DNA of 64,000 nt from Ostreibacterium oceani (GTDB taxonomy: Bacteria; Pseudomonadota; Gammaproteobacteria; Cardiobacteriales; Ostreibacteriaceae), in NCBI RefSeq assembly GCF_009362845.1, contig NZ_WHNW01000001.1:207889-271888 (forward strand). The letters run 5' to 3'. This document shows, piece by piece, positions 34,804 through 44,580 of this stretch. Numbering within the stretch: the stretch's first letter is position 1; every line of letters begins with the position of its first letter. The notes beneath the pieces were generated by a model, which ran no database searches, was not told the DNA's origin, and saw only the letters and a list, made by a program, of their open reading frames with translations. The translations under genes were made by a program, and so were the position numbers.

Positions 34804-34861
34804 GTAAGTGCAACGATATAGATGTTGCATAAAAAAGTAAGATGTGTATCGTTGCACTTGC
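34804..34861 (-). promoter_or_regulatory. Inverted-repeat element upstream of the 33693-34757 gene
   Basis: AAGTGCAACGATA (34806-34818) is the exact inverse of TATCGTTGCACTT (34847-34859). A further GTTGCA at 34824-34829 makes a second dyad with TGCAAC at 34809-34814. The block lies 47-104 bp before the start, and one arm is shared with the neighbouring gene (33644-33655). Operator or looped regulatory site is an inference. Confidence 0.6.
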
Positions 34862-34983
34862 AAGTAGAATCCACCATTAAAAACACGCTTAAGAAGTTAC
34901 TTTACCTAGGTATTGGTGAATGTCAAGTGTCATTGTTCGCTTTTGGGTATTTACTGTGATAAATAGCCCAACCTAAGCCCCGC

Positions 34984-36270
34984 TTATGCAGTACCCGTGA
35001 CCGCCTTTAGCGAATTGGCTAGCAGGGTAATGCCCTCTTGTAGTATCGCGTCACTCACAGTCAACGGCACCATAATTCGAATCGTATTACCATACAGTCC
35101 GCACGACAATAGTAATAGCCCATTCTGTTGTGCATGCCAAAGCAATGATTTGGTTTTTTGTGCATCAGGGCTGCCTTGGCTGTCAAGCAAGTCAAACGCG
35201 AACATCGCGCCTTTGTGACGAATATCGCCAATCCCCAGTGCTGGGAGCGTTGATTTTAACTCAATCAAGGCGCACGCCAATTCCTCTCCAATCGCTTGGC
35301 TTCGTGCCAATAACTGAGATTGCTCAATAACTTCAATAACCGCCAAGGCGGCAGCGCAAGCCACAGGACTGCCGCTATAAGTCCCACCTAGACCGCCGGG
35401 GTTTGGCGCATCCATAATCGCTGCTTTGCCGATGACTGCAGATAACGGATAACCCCCCGCAAGACTTTTAGCAGCCGTAATCAAATCTGGTTCAATACCA
35501 ATCTGCTCACTCGCAAATAACGTGCCGGTACGACCAAAACACGTTTGCACTTCATCGCAAACCAAACAAATCCCGTGGTCATCACAAAGCGTCCGCAGTG
35601 ATTGAAAAAATTCACGACTAGCGGCATGAAAACCGCCTTCTCCCTGAACGGGTTCGATAACAATCGCCGCAACACTCTCTGGGCTAATGCTCGCTTTAAA
35701 TAGCTGCGACAGCGCCTTTAGGCTGTCTGACTCGCTCACGCCATAGGTTGCTGCAGGAAAAGGAACGTGAAAAATCTCACCAGGAAACGGACCAAAGCCT
35801 GTTTTATAAGGTTCATTTTTGCCCGTCATCCCCGAGGTGAAAATTGTCCGTCCATGAAAACCGCCGATAAAGCTAATCACATTAGGGCGCTGCGTGTGCG
35901 CTCGACTGATTTTGACCGCATTCTCTAAGGCTTCAGCACCCGTCGATAAAAAAATGGTTTTTTTAGGTGTGGGGCCTGGTGCGAGCTTATTGAGCTTTTC
36001 AGCCAACTCAATATACGCTTCATAAGCAACCACCTGAAACGCTGTATGCGAAAATTTTTCTATTTGCTGAGACACCGCTTGGTTAATCGCTGGATGGCTA
36101 TGTCCGGTGTTAAGCACTGAAATTCCACCGACAAAATCAATATAGCGATTACCCTCAACATCCCACAATTCACTGTTTTTGGCGTGTTCCGCAAAAATTG
36201 GGTAAGCCGTCGCAACGCCTCTGGGTACAGCCTGCTCGCGTCGTTTTAGTAATTCGTTATTCGTCATCAT
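34984..36270 (-). CDS. gabT: 4-aminobutyrate aminotransferase
   Basis: PLP enzyme that moves the amino group of GABA to 2-oxoglutarate, making succinate semialdehyde. 428 residues, class III aminotransferase: FLSTGAEALENAVKISRAHT, GGFHGRT, EPVQGEGGFH, CDEVQTCFGRTG, and the PLP lysine in ITAAKSLAGGYPLSAV. It lies 32 bp after gabD on the minus strand. Together they convert GABA to succinate. Confidence 0.93.
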   Translation of the reverse strand: MMTNNELLKRREQAVPRGVATAYPIFAEHAKNSELWDVEGNRYIDFVGGISVLNTGHSHPAINQAVSQQIEKFSHTAFQVVAYEAYIELAEKLNKLAPGPTPKKTIFLSTGAEALENAVKISRAHTQRPNVISFIGGFHGRTIFTSGMTGKNEPYKTGFGPFPGEIFHVPFPAATYGVSESDSLKALSQLFKASISPESVAAIVIEPVQGEGGFHAASREFFQSLRTLCDDHGICLVCDEVQTCFGRTGTLFASEQIGIEPDLITAAKSLAGGYPLSAVIGKAAIMDAPNPGGLGGTYSGSPVACAAALAVIEVIEQSQLLARSQAIGEELACALIELKSTLPALGIGDIRHKGAMFAFDLLDSQGSPDAQKTKSLLWHAQQNGLLLLSCGLYGNTIRIMVPLTVSDAILQEGITLLANSLKAVTGTA

Positions 36271-36302
36271 GATTACCTGTTATTACTGTTAGCGTAATTG
36301 CG

Positions 36303-37754
36303 TTAATTAATATCCATACAAATGTATTTTATTTCAACAAAATCGTCCATGCCATATTTAGAGCCTTCACGGCCAATCCCTGATTCTTTGATACCGCCAA
36401 ATGGGGCGACTTCTGTTGAAATCAACCCGGTGTTAACGCCAACCATGCCTGCCTCTATGGCTTCCGCAACCCGCCATACACGCCCTAAATCACGTGCATA
36501 AAAGTACGCTGCCAATCCAAATGGCGTGTCGTTGGCCATTTCAATCACTTCGGCTTCGCTGGTAAACTGAAAAATCGGGGCAAGCGGTCCAAACGTCTCC
36601 TCTTGTGCAACCTGCATCGACGCGTTGACTTGCGTGAGTAAGGTCGGGGTCAAAAACGTCCCGCCTAATTCGTTAACCGTGCCCCCTGTCACCAGTTTTG
36701 CGCCTTTATCTAAGGCATCATCGAGATGTTGTTTTACTTTATCAACGGCCGCTTGGTTAATCAGTGGTCCAATTTGCACCCCTGAATCCAAGCCATTGCC
36801 AACATTCAACGACTGAATTTTTTGCGCAAATTTTTCGACAAACGCATCGTGTATACCTGCTTGTACGTAGATGCGGTTTGCACAAACACAGGTTTGACCG
36901 GCATTGCGAAACTTGCTTATTATTGCGCCTGCAACCGCCGCATCAACGTCGGCATCATCAAACACGATAAACGGCGCATTTCCGCCTAATTCTAAAGACA
37001 CTTTTTTAACGCTGTCCGCGCACTGGCGCATTAATTGCTTGCCAACTGCCGTTGAGCCAGTAAAGGAAATTTTTCTTACCTTTTCATGGCCAGTCAACAC
37101 CCCACCAATAGCCTTTGCATCGCCCGTGATAACGCTAAAAATTCCAGCGGGAATGCCCGCTTCTTCTGCCAATACCGCGAGCGCAAGCGCAGAGAACGGC
37201 GTGTCTGGTGCTGGTTTGACGATAAACGGACAACCCGCCCCCATCGCAGGTGCCGCTTTGCGTGTAATCATTGCATTCGGAAAATTCCACGGCGTGATTG
37301 CGCCAACAACACCGATGCCTTGCTTAATCACAACCACTCGCTTGTCTGGCAAATGCCCTGGGATGACATCGCCATAAATACGCTTAGTTTCTTCGGCGAA
37401 CCACTCAATATAACTCGCACCATAGGCCACTTCGCCCTTTGCTTCGTCGAATGGTTTGCCCTGCTCACATGTGAGCAGCGTTGCCAAGTCGTCTTGATTG
37501 GCCATGATTAATTCATACCATTTCCGCAAAATCACTGCACGACTTTTGGCCGACTGTTTTTTCCATGCATCCCAAGCATGATGCGCGTGGGTTATTGCAG
37601 ATAAGGTCTCGGCCTCACCCATTTGCGGAACACAGCCGATGACCTCACCCGTTGCAGGATTGGTGATTTCAACAACCGATTTATCATTGGCATCAAGCCA
37701 CTGCCCGCCAATATACGCCTGCTGTCTAAATAAGTCCGAATGGTTTAGTTGCAT
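36303..37754 (-). CDS. gabD: Succinate-semialdehyde dehydrogenase, NAD(P)+
   Basis: Aldehyde dehydrogenase of 483 residues, the GabD length. It has TPWNFPNAMITRKAAPA, the NAD(P)-site FTGSTAVGKQLM, the general base Glu in LELGGNAPFIVFDDAD, and the catalytic Cys in NAGQTCVCANRIYV. A second Cys two residues after the nucleophile, as in some GabD, may allow disulfide control. First gene of the gabD-gabT operon. Confidence 0.94.
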   Translation of the reverse strand: MQLNHSDLFRQQAYIGGQWLDANDKSVVEITNPATGEVIGCVPQMGEAETLSAITHAHHAWDAWKKQSAKSRAVILRKWYELIMANQDDLATLLTCEQGKPFDEAKGEVAYGASYIEWFAEETKRIYGDVIPGHLPDKRVVVIKQGIGVVGAITPWNFPNAMITRKAAPAMGAGCPFIVKPAPDTPFSALALAVLAEEAGIPAGIFSVITGDAKAIGGVLTGHEKVRKISFTGSTAVGKQLMRQCADSVKKVSLELGGNAPFIVFDDADVDAAVAGAIISKFRNAGQTCVCANRIYVQAGIHDAFVEKFAQKIQSLNVGNGLDSGVQIGPLINQAAVDKVKQHLDDALDKGAKLVTGGTVNELGGTFLTPTLLTQVNASMQVAQEETFGPLAPIFQFTSEAEVIEMANDTPFGLAAYFYARDLGRVWRVAEAIEAGMVGVNTGLISTEVAPFGGIKESGIGREGSKYGMDDFVEIKYICMDIN

Positions 37755-38104
37755 GAATACCCTCGCTATGTCCTTTTAATCAATATAAAATGAAGCATAA
37801 TTAGCTGCTTATTTACCGAATATAGTCATATAGTATGGTTTTTTCTAACAAAGCACAACCAAAATACACCCGCGTCCTATATAATGAAAAACACTATCAA
37901 ATAACCAAAACTTATTTGCACTTTGGTGCGCAACGCGAATAATGGATAAGCAGAAAATTAAGTCGCTCAATAAAGATTGGGGCGCTCGATAAATACCAAC
38001 TCGATAAAGACTGACTCGCTACAGCAAACGAGTTGACGGCGTTGTGCCGACCAAATAGTCAATTAAACTAACAGCCAACTAACTAATCGCCATGAGGAAA
38101 CACA
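37755..38104. other. Divergent spacer between gabD and metY
   Basis: 350 bp, A+T-rich near gabD, containing CCTATATAATG (TATAAT at about 37880) as a possible -10 for metY. Iterated CTCGATAAA/CTCAATAAAGA words lie near 37968-38010. No riboswitch fold recognised and no gene. Confidence 0.5.
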
Positions 38105-39388
38105 ATGAATAACCAATGGAAACTCGATACACTCGCCGTCCACGCTGGCTACTCGCCAGATCCAACCACCAACGCGGTTGCGGTGCCAATTTATCAAACG
38201 GTTGCCTATTCCTTTGATAGCGCCCAGCACGGCGCGGATTTGTTTGACCTAAAAGTCACAGGCAATATTTATTCGCGCATCATGAACCCCACCAATGACG
38301 TGCTTGAAAACCGCGTGGCGGCGCTTGAAGGCGGTATTGCTGGATTAGCGCTCGCCTCAGGGCAGGCGGCAATTACTTATGCCATCCAAACCATTGCAGA
38401 GACTGGCGACAACATTATTTCAGCGGCAACACTATACGGCGGCACCTATAATCTGTTTGCACATACGTTTCCACAGTTTGGTATCGAGGCACGTTTTGCC
38501 GATGCTGACCAGCCGCATACTTTTGCCGATTTAATTGATGACAAAACCAAGTGTATTTTTGTCGAGTCTATTGGTAACCCACTCGGAAATATTGTCGATA
38601 TTGCCGCGATTGCAGATATTGCGCATCAACACGGTATTCCGTTGATTGTCGATAATACAGTTGCCACACCGTATTTACTACGCCCGATTGAGCACGGTGC
38701 TGATATCGTCGTGCATTCTGCAACAAAATACTTAGGCGGTCACGGTAATAGTGTCGCTGGCGTTATCGTGGATTCGGGCAAATTCCCCTGGGCAAAGCAC
38801 AAAGCACGCTTTAAACGCCTAAACGAACCCGATGTCAGCTATCACGGTGTCGTCTATACCGAAGCATTGGGCGAAGCCGCCTATATTGGCCGCGCACGGG
38901 TTGTCCCACTGAGAAATACAGGCGCTGCCTTGTCGCCATTCAATGCCTTTTTAATTCTACAAGGCATTGAAACGCTAGGCCTTAGAATGGATCGCATCAA
39001 CCAAAACACCTTAGCTGTCGCCCAGTTTTTACAGCAACACGCCAAAGTCGAATGGGTCAGTTATGCAGGGCTTGCCGACCATCCGCACCATGCGCTTGCC
39101 AAACGTTATCTAAATGGCACCGCGTCAGGGGTCATGACATTCGGGGTCAACGGTGGCCGCGCGGCGGGTGAGCGTTTCCTTGATGCCTTGCAGCTTTTTA
39201 CACGCCTCGTCAACATTGGTGATGCCAAATCACTGGCCACGCATCCCGCATCAACGACCCATCGTCAACTCAATGCCGATGAGCTCGCCAAAGCAGGCGT
39301 CAAAGAAGAAACCGTGCGTCTCTCAATCGGTATCGAGGCCATTGATGACTTGATTGCAGATTTAAGCCAAGCATTAGCGGCTGTTTAA
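38105..39388 (+). CDS. metY: O-acetylhomoserine aminocarboxypropyltransferase/sulfhydrylase
   Basis: PLP enzyme of the Cys/Met metabolism family that makes homocysteine from O-acetylhomoserine and sulfide. 427 residues, the longer MetY length. It opens [26 protein letters not shown], has [22 protein letters not shown], the PLP lysine in [11 protein letters not shown], and the closing [17 protein letters not shown]. The ribosome site ATGAGGAAAC precedes the ATG. It is a single gene. Its stop starts a four-unit tandem repeat. Confidence 0.94.
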   Translation: MNNQWKLDTLAVHAGYSPDPTTNAVAVPIYQTVAYSFDSAQHGADLFDLKVTGNIYSRIMNPTNDVLENRVAALEGGIAGLALASGQAAITYAIQTIAETGDNIISAATLYGGTYNLFAHTFPQFGIEARFADADQPHTFADLIDDKTKCIFVESIGNPLGNIVDIAAIADIAHQHGIPLIVDNTVATPYLLRPIEHGADIVVHSATKYLGGHGNSVAGVIVDSGKFPWAKHKARFKRLNEPDVSYHGVVYTEALGEAAYIGRARVVPLRNTGAALSPFNAFLILQGIETLGLRMDRINQNTLAVAQFLQQHAKVEWVSYAGLADHPHHALAKRYLNGTASGVMTFGVNGGRAAGERFLDALQLFTRLVNIGDAKSLATHPASTTHRQLNADELAKAGVKEETVRLSIGIEAIDDLIADLSQALAAV

Positions 39389-39429
39389 TTTACGCTTAAT
39401 TTACGCTTAATTTACGCTTAGTTTACGTT
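39386..39429 (+). repeat. Four 11-bp tandem units starting at the metY stop
   Basis: TAATTTACGCT three times (39386-39396, 39397-39407, 39408-39418), then TAGTTTACGTT (39419-39429). The first TAA is the stop codon, and every unit begins with a stop triplet. Confidence 0.92.
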
Positions 39430-39550
39430 TTATGCGCAAAAGCACACAGAGGGCAGAGGGCATCGTATTTGGCGACAACGACGCTGCCCGCTGTGTTTGA
39501 TGGTTGGCGGCTCGCTTGAGGTAAACGCAGTTCATTCGCCACAATTCATT

Positions 39551-39578
39551 CAACGCAGTCCATTCAACGCAGTCCATT
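39551..39578 (-). repeat. Exact 14-bp duplication downstream of the HIRAN gene
   Basis: CAACGCAGTCCATT at 39551-39564 and 39565-39578, with looser copies of the same word in 39524-39550. It lies about 22 bp past the HIRAN gene stop. Confidence 0.8.
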
Positions 39579-39599
39579 CGCTCGTTAAGTCAATGTCGT

Positions 39600-39974
39600 T
39601 CAAAACGATGGCCGCGCCATATAAATCGTCACCGTAATCGGTTCATAAGCGGTCGTTAGTATATAATCAATGTGCGCAAAAACAGGCACGCGTTGATCCA
39701 TCAAGGCCGCAATCACACGGTTGTGTTTTTTAGGTATATAACCAAGTTTTTGCCGATTGGCTGTCAGCACTTCGATGGCATGCGTGTCAAATTCATTGCT
39801 GGGTTCACGCCTTAGCCTGAGTGCTTGCCCAACAAATAGCTGCTCCGACTGGATTAATGCTAAGGCACGGTAGTAGCGGCTGCCATGGATTTGACACGTC
39901 AGCAAAATCACTTCACGAGGTCTTTTTTTCCCGCTAATATAGTACCAAAACGCAGTAAGCCAATGGCGTCTCAT
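39600..39974 (-). CDS. Stand-alone HIRAN-domain protein
   Basis: 124 residues. After a basic/hydrophobic start (MRRHWLTAFWYYISGKKRPRE) comes a HIRAN domain at about 24-115: CQIHGSRYYRALAL, LRLRREPSNEFDTHAIEVL, LGYIPKKHNRVIAALM. In eukaryotic Rad5/HLTF HIRAN binds 3' DNA ends; free-standing bacterial copies are little studied. The stretch W5-Y13 could be a short membrane anchor or part of the fold. Single gene. Confidence 0.85.
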   Translation of the reverse strand: MRRHWLTAFWYYISGKKRPREVILLTCQIHGSRYYRALALIQSEQLFVGQALRLRREPSNEFDTHAIEVLTANRQKLGYIPKKHNRVIAALMDQRVPVFAHIDYILTTAYEPITVTIYMARPSF

Positions 39975-40048
39975 CGATTCAAAACCAGTTAATTACACTA
40001 ATCAATTGTGTTGACCACCTTACTCGCACAAGGCGCTCACCGTGTATT

Positions 40049-40086
40049 ATACGTCAAAAAATACGTCATAAAGATACGCCATAAAG
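40049..40086 (-). repeat. Three 12-13 bp units spanning the glutamine amidotransferase stop
   Basis: Plus-strand reading ATACGTCAAAAA, ATACGTCATAAAG, ATACGCCATAAAG. The minus-strand stop TGA is at 40066-40068 in the middle unit, and the outer unit gives another TGA. Confidence 0.85.
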
Positions 40087-40920
40087 ACGTTCCACTTTCA
40101 CCCCACCCGTCTGCGTGACCGTCAAAAAGCTATTGTCAGCAATCGCATCCCACGCCGCACGATTTTTGGATAATGGCTCTGACACCACCACCAACGCGTT
40201 ACTCGGTAGCTTGATACCCGCATCGGCATCGGCTAATAATAGCTGCTCGTTGTTAATGTAAAGTGATTTTTGATGCCCGTGGCTGGCATAGCGGATCGCA
40301 TAAAGCTGCTGTCCATCAGACAAACACGCCGTCAGCGTAAAAGGTGCGCTAATGTGATGTTGCGCACGTAAATTTTCGACAAATTGAATGCCTTTTTCTA
40401 CTGCGGTTTTGGGGTGTTCGGTTAGCCCAAAACTGAGCAACAAATAGAAAAAATACTCGGTATCGGTTGTGCCTTGGATCAAGGGAAACAAATCTGGCGC
40501 AATCGCCAACGCAATATCGCGCTTTATACGCAAAAAATCATTGATTTCGCCATTGTGTTGAAATAACCAATTTTGGTATCGAAAGGGGTGACAGTTGGTG
40601 CGTTGCACCAGTCCTTGGTAAGCCGCACGCATGTGCGCCATAAACAACCCCGATTTGACTTGCCCAGCGAGTGATAAATAATTGTAATCATTCCATGCTG
40701 GACGCAAATCTCGATAAACACCAGGGAAAGGGCGTTCTCCATACCACCCCATACCAAAGCCATCATCATTACTGGGAAACGGTCCATCAGGAATCACTGG
40801 ATTACCCACCACGATGTTCTCTTCGGCAAATCGGCTTTGCCGCAGTAGTGAATGAACTGGCTTAACCAAAACGTCCTCTAAAAAAATAGGATCCCCTGCA
40901 TACGCTAACCAACGGCACAT
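40066..40920 (-). CDS. Class II glutamine amidotransferase (YafJ/EgtC type)
   Basis: 284 residues. MCRWLAYAGDP gives the N-terminal nucleophile Cys2. Family signatures include DGFGMGWYG, HMRAAYQGLVQRTNCHPF, NWLFQHNGEI and GTTDTEYFFYLLLSFGL. These are the Ntn-hydrolase glutaminase domains of YafJ, EgtC and DUG3. The amide acceptor is unknown; no ergothioneine genes are nearby. The ribosome site AGGAGAA precedes the ATG. Confidence 0.9.
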   Translation of the reverse strand: MCRWLAYAGDPIFLEDVLVKPVHSLLRQSRFAEENIVVGNPVIPDGPFPSNDDGFGMGWYGERPFPGVYRDLRPAWNDYNYLSLAGQVKSGLFMAHMRAAYQGLVQRTNCHPFRYQNWLFQHNGEINDFLRIKRDIALAIAPDLFPLIQGTTDTEYFFYLLLSFGLTEHPKTAVEKGIQFVENLRAQHHISAPFTLTACLSDGQQLYAIRYASHGHQKSLYINNEQLLLADADAGIKLPSNALVVVSEPLSKNRAAWDAIADNSFLTVTQTGGVKVERLYGVSL

Positions 40921-41165
40921 AATTTTTCTCCTGTTATATTTTTGTTGCTATAAATCAACCACTAAAGCTACGTTTATGGTTAAATTTATGGCAACATTTG
41001 ATTGCACTTTCGTCTGTCGCGCAACACGCCATCAAAACCAAATCGCATCATACGGCAAGTCATATTTATTTTCAATTTAATGACAAATACGGATAAAATC
41101 CTTTTGTCGCTTAGTTTTGTTGCAATTTTCAGTTAGAATACTACACAATTTTACGATTAACGACT
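40921..41165. other. Spacer before the methyltransferase remnant and galU
   Basis: About 245 bp of A+T-rich sequence with no gene. TAGAAT at 41134-41139 is a possible -10, but no well-spaced -35 is seen. Confidence 0.5.
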
Positions 41166-41327
41166 ATGAAAATCTATCAACGCAATTTTAATCTTAGTGC
41201 CAATGACTCGCTTGCCTACATAGCCCATGCGATTGAATCCAATGTTCGCGTGCTTGATGTTGGCTGTGGCGCGGGTGATTTGGGTGCCTATTTGCGCAAT
41301 GAAAAGCAATTATTAGCACAGGCCTAA
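41166..41327 (+). pseudogene. Truncated SAM methyltransferase, N-terminal remnant
   Basis: A 53-codon frame reads MKIYQRNFNLSANDSLAYIA then VRVLDVGCGAGDLGAYL and stops one base before the galU ATG. VLDVGCGAGDLG is motif I of class I methyltransferases. The piece matches the start of the full-length methyltransferase at 46124-47554 (KVYQRQFDPKD, RVLDIGCGVGELGRYL). Everything after motif I is missing. It may still be translated and couple ribosomes to galU. Confidence 0.8.
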
Positions 41328-41328
41328 C

Positions 41329-42228
41329 ATGAAAATCATCCGAAAAGCGGTAATACCTGTTGCTGGTTTAGGCACAAGAATGTTACCAGCAACTAAAGCG
41401 ATTCCCAAAGAAATGCTACCAGTCGTCGATAAGCCCATGATTCAATACATTGTCGAGGAATGCGCAGCAGCCGGGCTAAATGAAATTATTTTGGTGACTC
41501 ATTCCAGTAAGAACGCCATTGAAAATCATTTTGACACTAGCTATGAACTAGAGTCTATGTTAGAAAAACGTGTTAAACGCCAACAACTGACTGAAGTGCA
41601 GAGTATCACCCCACCTGGCGTGACAATAATGCACGTCCGGCAAGGTCACGCCAAAGGGTTAGGGCATGCCATTTTGTGCGCTTATCCACTCATTGGAGAT
41701 GAGCCATTTGCCGTCGTGTTACCCGATGTATTAATTGACCACAAAGCCAGTGACCTAACGACTGATAACTTAGGGTATATGCTAAATGCCTATAAAAAAA
41801 ATCAGCATAGTCAAATTATGGTTGAAGCAGTGCCTGAGTCTAAAGTTAGTCAATATGGAATCGTTGACTTAAAACAAGCAACACTGTTACCCAGTCAGTC
41901 CGTAGCAATTCATAGTGTCATTGAAAAACCTATGATTAGCCAAGCCCCCTCACAGCTGGCCATTGTAGGACGATATGTATTTTCTCCGCACATTTGGCAA
42001 TGCCTAAAAAAAACATTGCCTGGTGTTGGTGGAGAGGTTCAGCTAACTGACGCTATTGATATTTTAATAAAAGATGAGACGGTAGAGGCGACATTGATTC
42101 ATGGGCAAAGCCATGATTGTGGTTCAAAAATAGGCTACCTAAAAACCAACCTAATCTACGCGCTAAGAGATCCGCTATACCAAACCGAAATTAAACAAGT
42201 CATCGCAACAATCAAAGAATCTATTTGA
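41329..42228 (+). CDS. galU: UTP-glucose-1-phosphate uridylyltransferase
   Basis: Makes UDP-glucose for surface glycans. 299 residues of the normal bacterial type: the nucleotide-binding start [20 protein letters not shown] followed by [18 protein letters not shown]. Later segments are [30 protein letters not shown] and [12 protein letters not shown]. It starts one base after the truncated methyltransferase and probably shares its promoter. It faces the glycan genes on the other strand. Confidence 0.95.
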   Translation: MKIIRKAVIPVAGLGTRMLPATKAIPKEMLPVVDKPMIQYIVEECAAAGLNEIILVTHSSKNAIENHFDTSYELESMLEKRVKRQQLTEVQSITPPGVTIMHVRQGHAKGLGHAILCAYPLIGDEPFAVVLPDVLIDHKASDLTTDNLGYMLNAYKKNQHSQIMVEAVPESKVSQYGIVDLKQATLLPSQSVAIHSVIEKPMISQAPSQLAIVGRYVFSPHIWQCLKKTLPGVGGEVQLTDAIDILIKDETVEATLIHGQSHDCGSKIGYLKTNLIYALRDPLYQTEIKQVIATIKESI

Positions 42229-42339
42229 TAGGAATTATCGCAAAGACCTTTACAGAGTCAGTGGGTTTTGAATAAATTTTTCCTTCTAAATCTTAATTCC
42301 CATCACGCTTTCATCGCACTAACAACGACATAAATTTGA

Positions 42340-44544
42340 CTACTTATCATGTTTTTTAACTAAGTCATGTATTGGCTGCCTTGATAGTAATCGTTTTACC
42401 GCACGCCTCACACTAAAAGGAATAACATAGTTAACCCATCGCATCTTAGGGTGTGTATATATTTTCCAAAGCCATACGGCAGATTTTTCTCCTGATTTCA
42501 ATATAAATTTAGGTTTAGCATCAATATTAAATAATTGCTCAGGAATAATATTCAAACTAGATTTAGGCGAAAGAGACAGCGATAAATAGTTTGTTTGATA
42601 AAAATTAGCTTGGACAGTAGACGTATCTATTGTATCTACCTGCCCCCCTGACTGAATAAAGTGCCATAAAGCATCTGCTGTATTTTCTGGTGCGCCCAAA
42701 TAATTAAATAATTGTGTCCAATCGCGACCCGATAGTCTTTCAGGAAAGGCCCCTACGTTTGGCGCAAAAATAGGTAGTTGTGCATGTAGCGCGTAGCTCA
42801 AGGTGTAGCTATAAGTTTCAGGCCAGCGCGCAGGAAAGAAAATCATATCAATATCATGGTGCTGCATCAATTGCAACAGTTCATCTCGCACATAAGGACC
42901 TGTTGTATTGACATTTTTCAACGTTTTATACCCATACCCTAAGATAATAAAGTCTATCGGGTACTGTGATTTCTTAGCGTATACTGCCACCGCTTCTAGG
43001 AAATCCGCTCCTTTCTCACGGCTAACCGCGCCTAAAATACCCACTTGGTAGCGAGTTTTTTTCATGATAGGCTTCACCGATTGCGTAACTTTTCTTTCTG
43101 GTTCAGCGTGATAAGCAATTATTACGTGGGGTAGATGATAGATGTCTCCAAAAATTTGTCGTGCCGCTTGTGACGGAAAAATCACCCGATCAGCCTGCTC
43201 AAGTAATTCACGGTGGGTTGCACGAAATGATTCGCGCGTCATATTTTTAGGGTATGGATACAAGGGGTTTTCAAGGGTTTCATCAAAATAGCCAGGATAA
43301 ACACCTGTTTCATCAGAAAGCGTTGGGTTACCCCCTAATAAATAATAATCGTGTATCGTAATTTGATACGGTAAATCCAATATTTTAGGTAAAACAAATA
43401 AATCTGAACTACATTGAAACGTATGATGATAGTGAATCAAAGTAATACCCAACTGACGTAAAATTTCGTGCAGGTTGTCTATTTGTTCGGGCAGCTGAAA
43501 ATATAGACGATCAGCTTGTCGAGAGGTTGATAAACTCAGAGTAGCGCCGCCCTTATCGTCATGGGGGACTAATAACAAATGGGCAGCGTCAGTTGATAAT
43601 ATTGCTGAAAGCTCTTCTATATGCTGATCGACACCGCCGCCCATGCCATGAGAGATATGTAAAACTTTGGGTAGATCGAATGACGCGATTAATTTGGCCA
43701 TTTGATAAAGTCGCGCTGGACGTAATGGGTCTGCTGCAATAAATTTTTGCACATCGGCATGATAGCTGGGATATCGCTGATCAATTATCTTGCAGGCATT
43801 TTCTATTAACTGTTGCTTTTCCTCACCAAAACTAACGCCTCCTTGATGGTAAACATACAAGTTCGGTGTGATGTAATTTACAAGCCCTTGCGCAATGGCG
43901 CGTTGGCAAAAATCATTTTCCTCGCCATAGCCTCTACCAAAAGCCGCTTCATCAAAATAGCCTACAGCATTTAACGCGCTACGTTTTATGTACATACAAA
44001 AACCAACACCTGTTGGTGCATCAACGCAAGCATAGGTGCTTGTGGCGAAAACCGCGTCAATTTGCGCGACAGACAAATCAAACGGAATAACATTATCTTG
44101 TAAAAAATCCGGAAAAGTACAGATTGTCGTATTATTACTTAGCGGTGTCATTGTTGCTGCATTTTCATATCGGTATATTTCGCGCTGCAAGCGCTCCAAC
44201 CAATCATTAGCTACTATCACGTCACTATTCAATAAAACAACATCATGTGTCACTTGATATTGCATACCACGGTTAACACTGCCGACAAACCCCAAATTTT
44301 GTTCATTCGTTAATAAAACCACATGTTCAGGGTAACGCGCTACTATTTGTGCAAGTGTCGTTGCCATATCGGCTTCTGGACTCGCATCATTAACCAACAC
44401 CAATATCGCATGCGGATGTGCGATGATATTTGGCAAGGCCGATTCAATACAAGCAATCGTCATTGCTGTATCTGTGTAAATGGGCAAAACAACACTGATA
44501 GTGGGACGTGTGGGATAAGGCTTAAATGTTATAGCGTCAGTCAT
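42340..44544 (-). CDS. Two-domain glycosyltransferase (GT2 + GT4)
   Basis: 734 residues. The N-terminal GT2 domain (about 14-270) has SVVLPIYTD, VNDASPEADM, NEQNLGFVGSVNRGM and LLNSDVIVANDWL, where NSD is the DXD-like metal site. This is similar to rhamnosyl-type GT2 enzymes. The C-terminal GT4/GT1-like domain (about 290-660) has HISHGMGGGVDQHIEELS, YQVGILGAVSREKGADFLE and FFPARWPETYSYTLSYAL. One chain could add two sugars in O-antigen or capsule assembly. A basic C-terminal tail (RRAVKRLLSRQP) suggests membrane association. Confidence 0.88.
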   Translation of the reverse strand: MTDAITFKPYPTRPTISVVLPIYTDTAMTIACIESALPNIIAHPHAILVLVNDASPEADMATTLAQIVARYPEHVVLLTNEQNLGFVGSVNRGMQYQVTHDVVLLNSDVIVANDWLERLQREIYRYENAATMTPLSNNTTICTFPDFLQDNVIPFDLSVAQIDAVFATSTYACVDAPTGVGFCMYIKRSALNAVGYFDEAAFGRGYGEENDFCQRAIAQGLVNYITPNLYVYHQGGVSFGEEKQQLIENACKIIDQRYPSYHADVQKFIAADPLRPARLYQMAKLIASFDLPKVLHISHGMGGGVDQHIEELSAILSTDAAHLLLVPHDDKGGATLSLSTSRQADRLYFQLPEQIDNLHEILRQLGITLIHYHHTFQCSSDLFVLPKILDLPYQITIHDYYLLGGNPTLSDETGVYPGYFDETLENPLYPYPKNMTRESFRATHRELLEQADRVIFPSQAARQIFGDIYHLPHVIIAYHAEPERKVTQSVKPIMKKTRYQVGILGAVSREKGADFLEAVAVYAKKSQYPIDFIILGYGYKTLKNVNTTGPYVRDELLQLMQHHDIDMIFFPARWPETYSYTLSYALHAQLPIFAPNVGAFPERLSGRDWTQLFNYLGAPENTADALWHFIQSGGQVDTIDTSTVQANFYQTNYLSLSLSPKSSLNIIPEQLFNIDAKPKFILKSGEKSAVWLWKIYTHPKMRWVNYVIPFSVRRAVKRLLSRQPIHDLVKKHDK

Positions 44545-44580
44545 AAATAGGTTAGATAAGATGAAAAATAAAAAAGTAAA

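Noticed and set aside
36904-37511. Two plus-strand frames of over 140 codons inside gabD
   Set aside because: They lie wholly within gabD, which has all catalytic motifs; neither shows a family motif or ribosome site.
37755-38104. SAM-type riboswitch upstream of metY
   Set aside because: No conserved SAM-I or SAM-II core words and no terminator stem; only short CTCGATAAA iterations.
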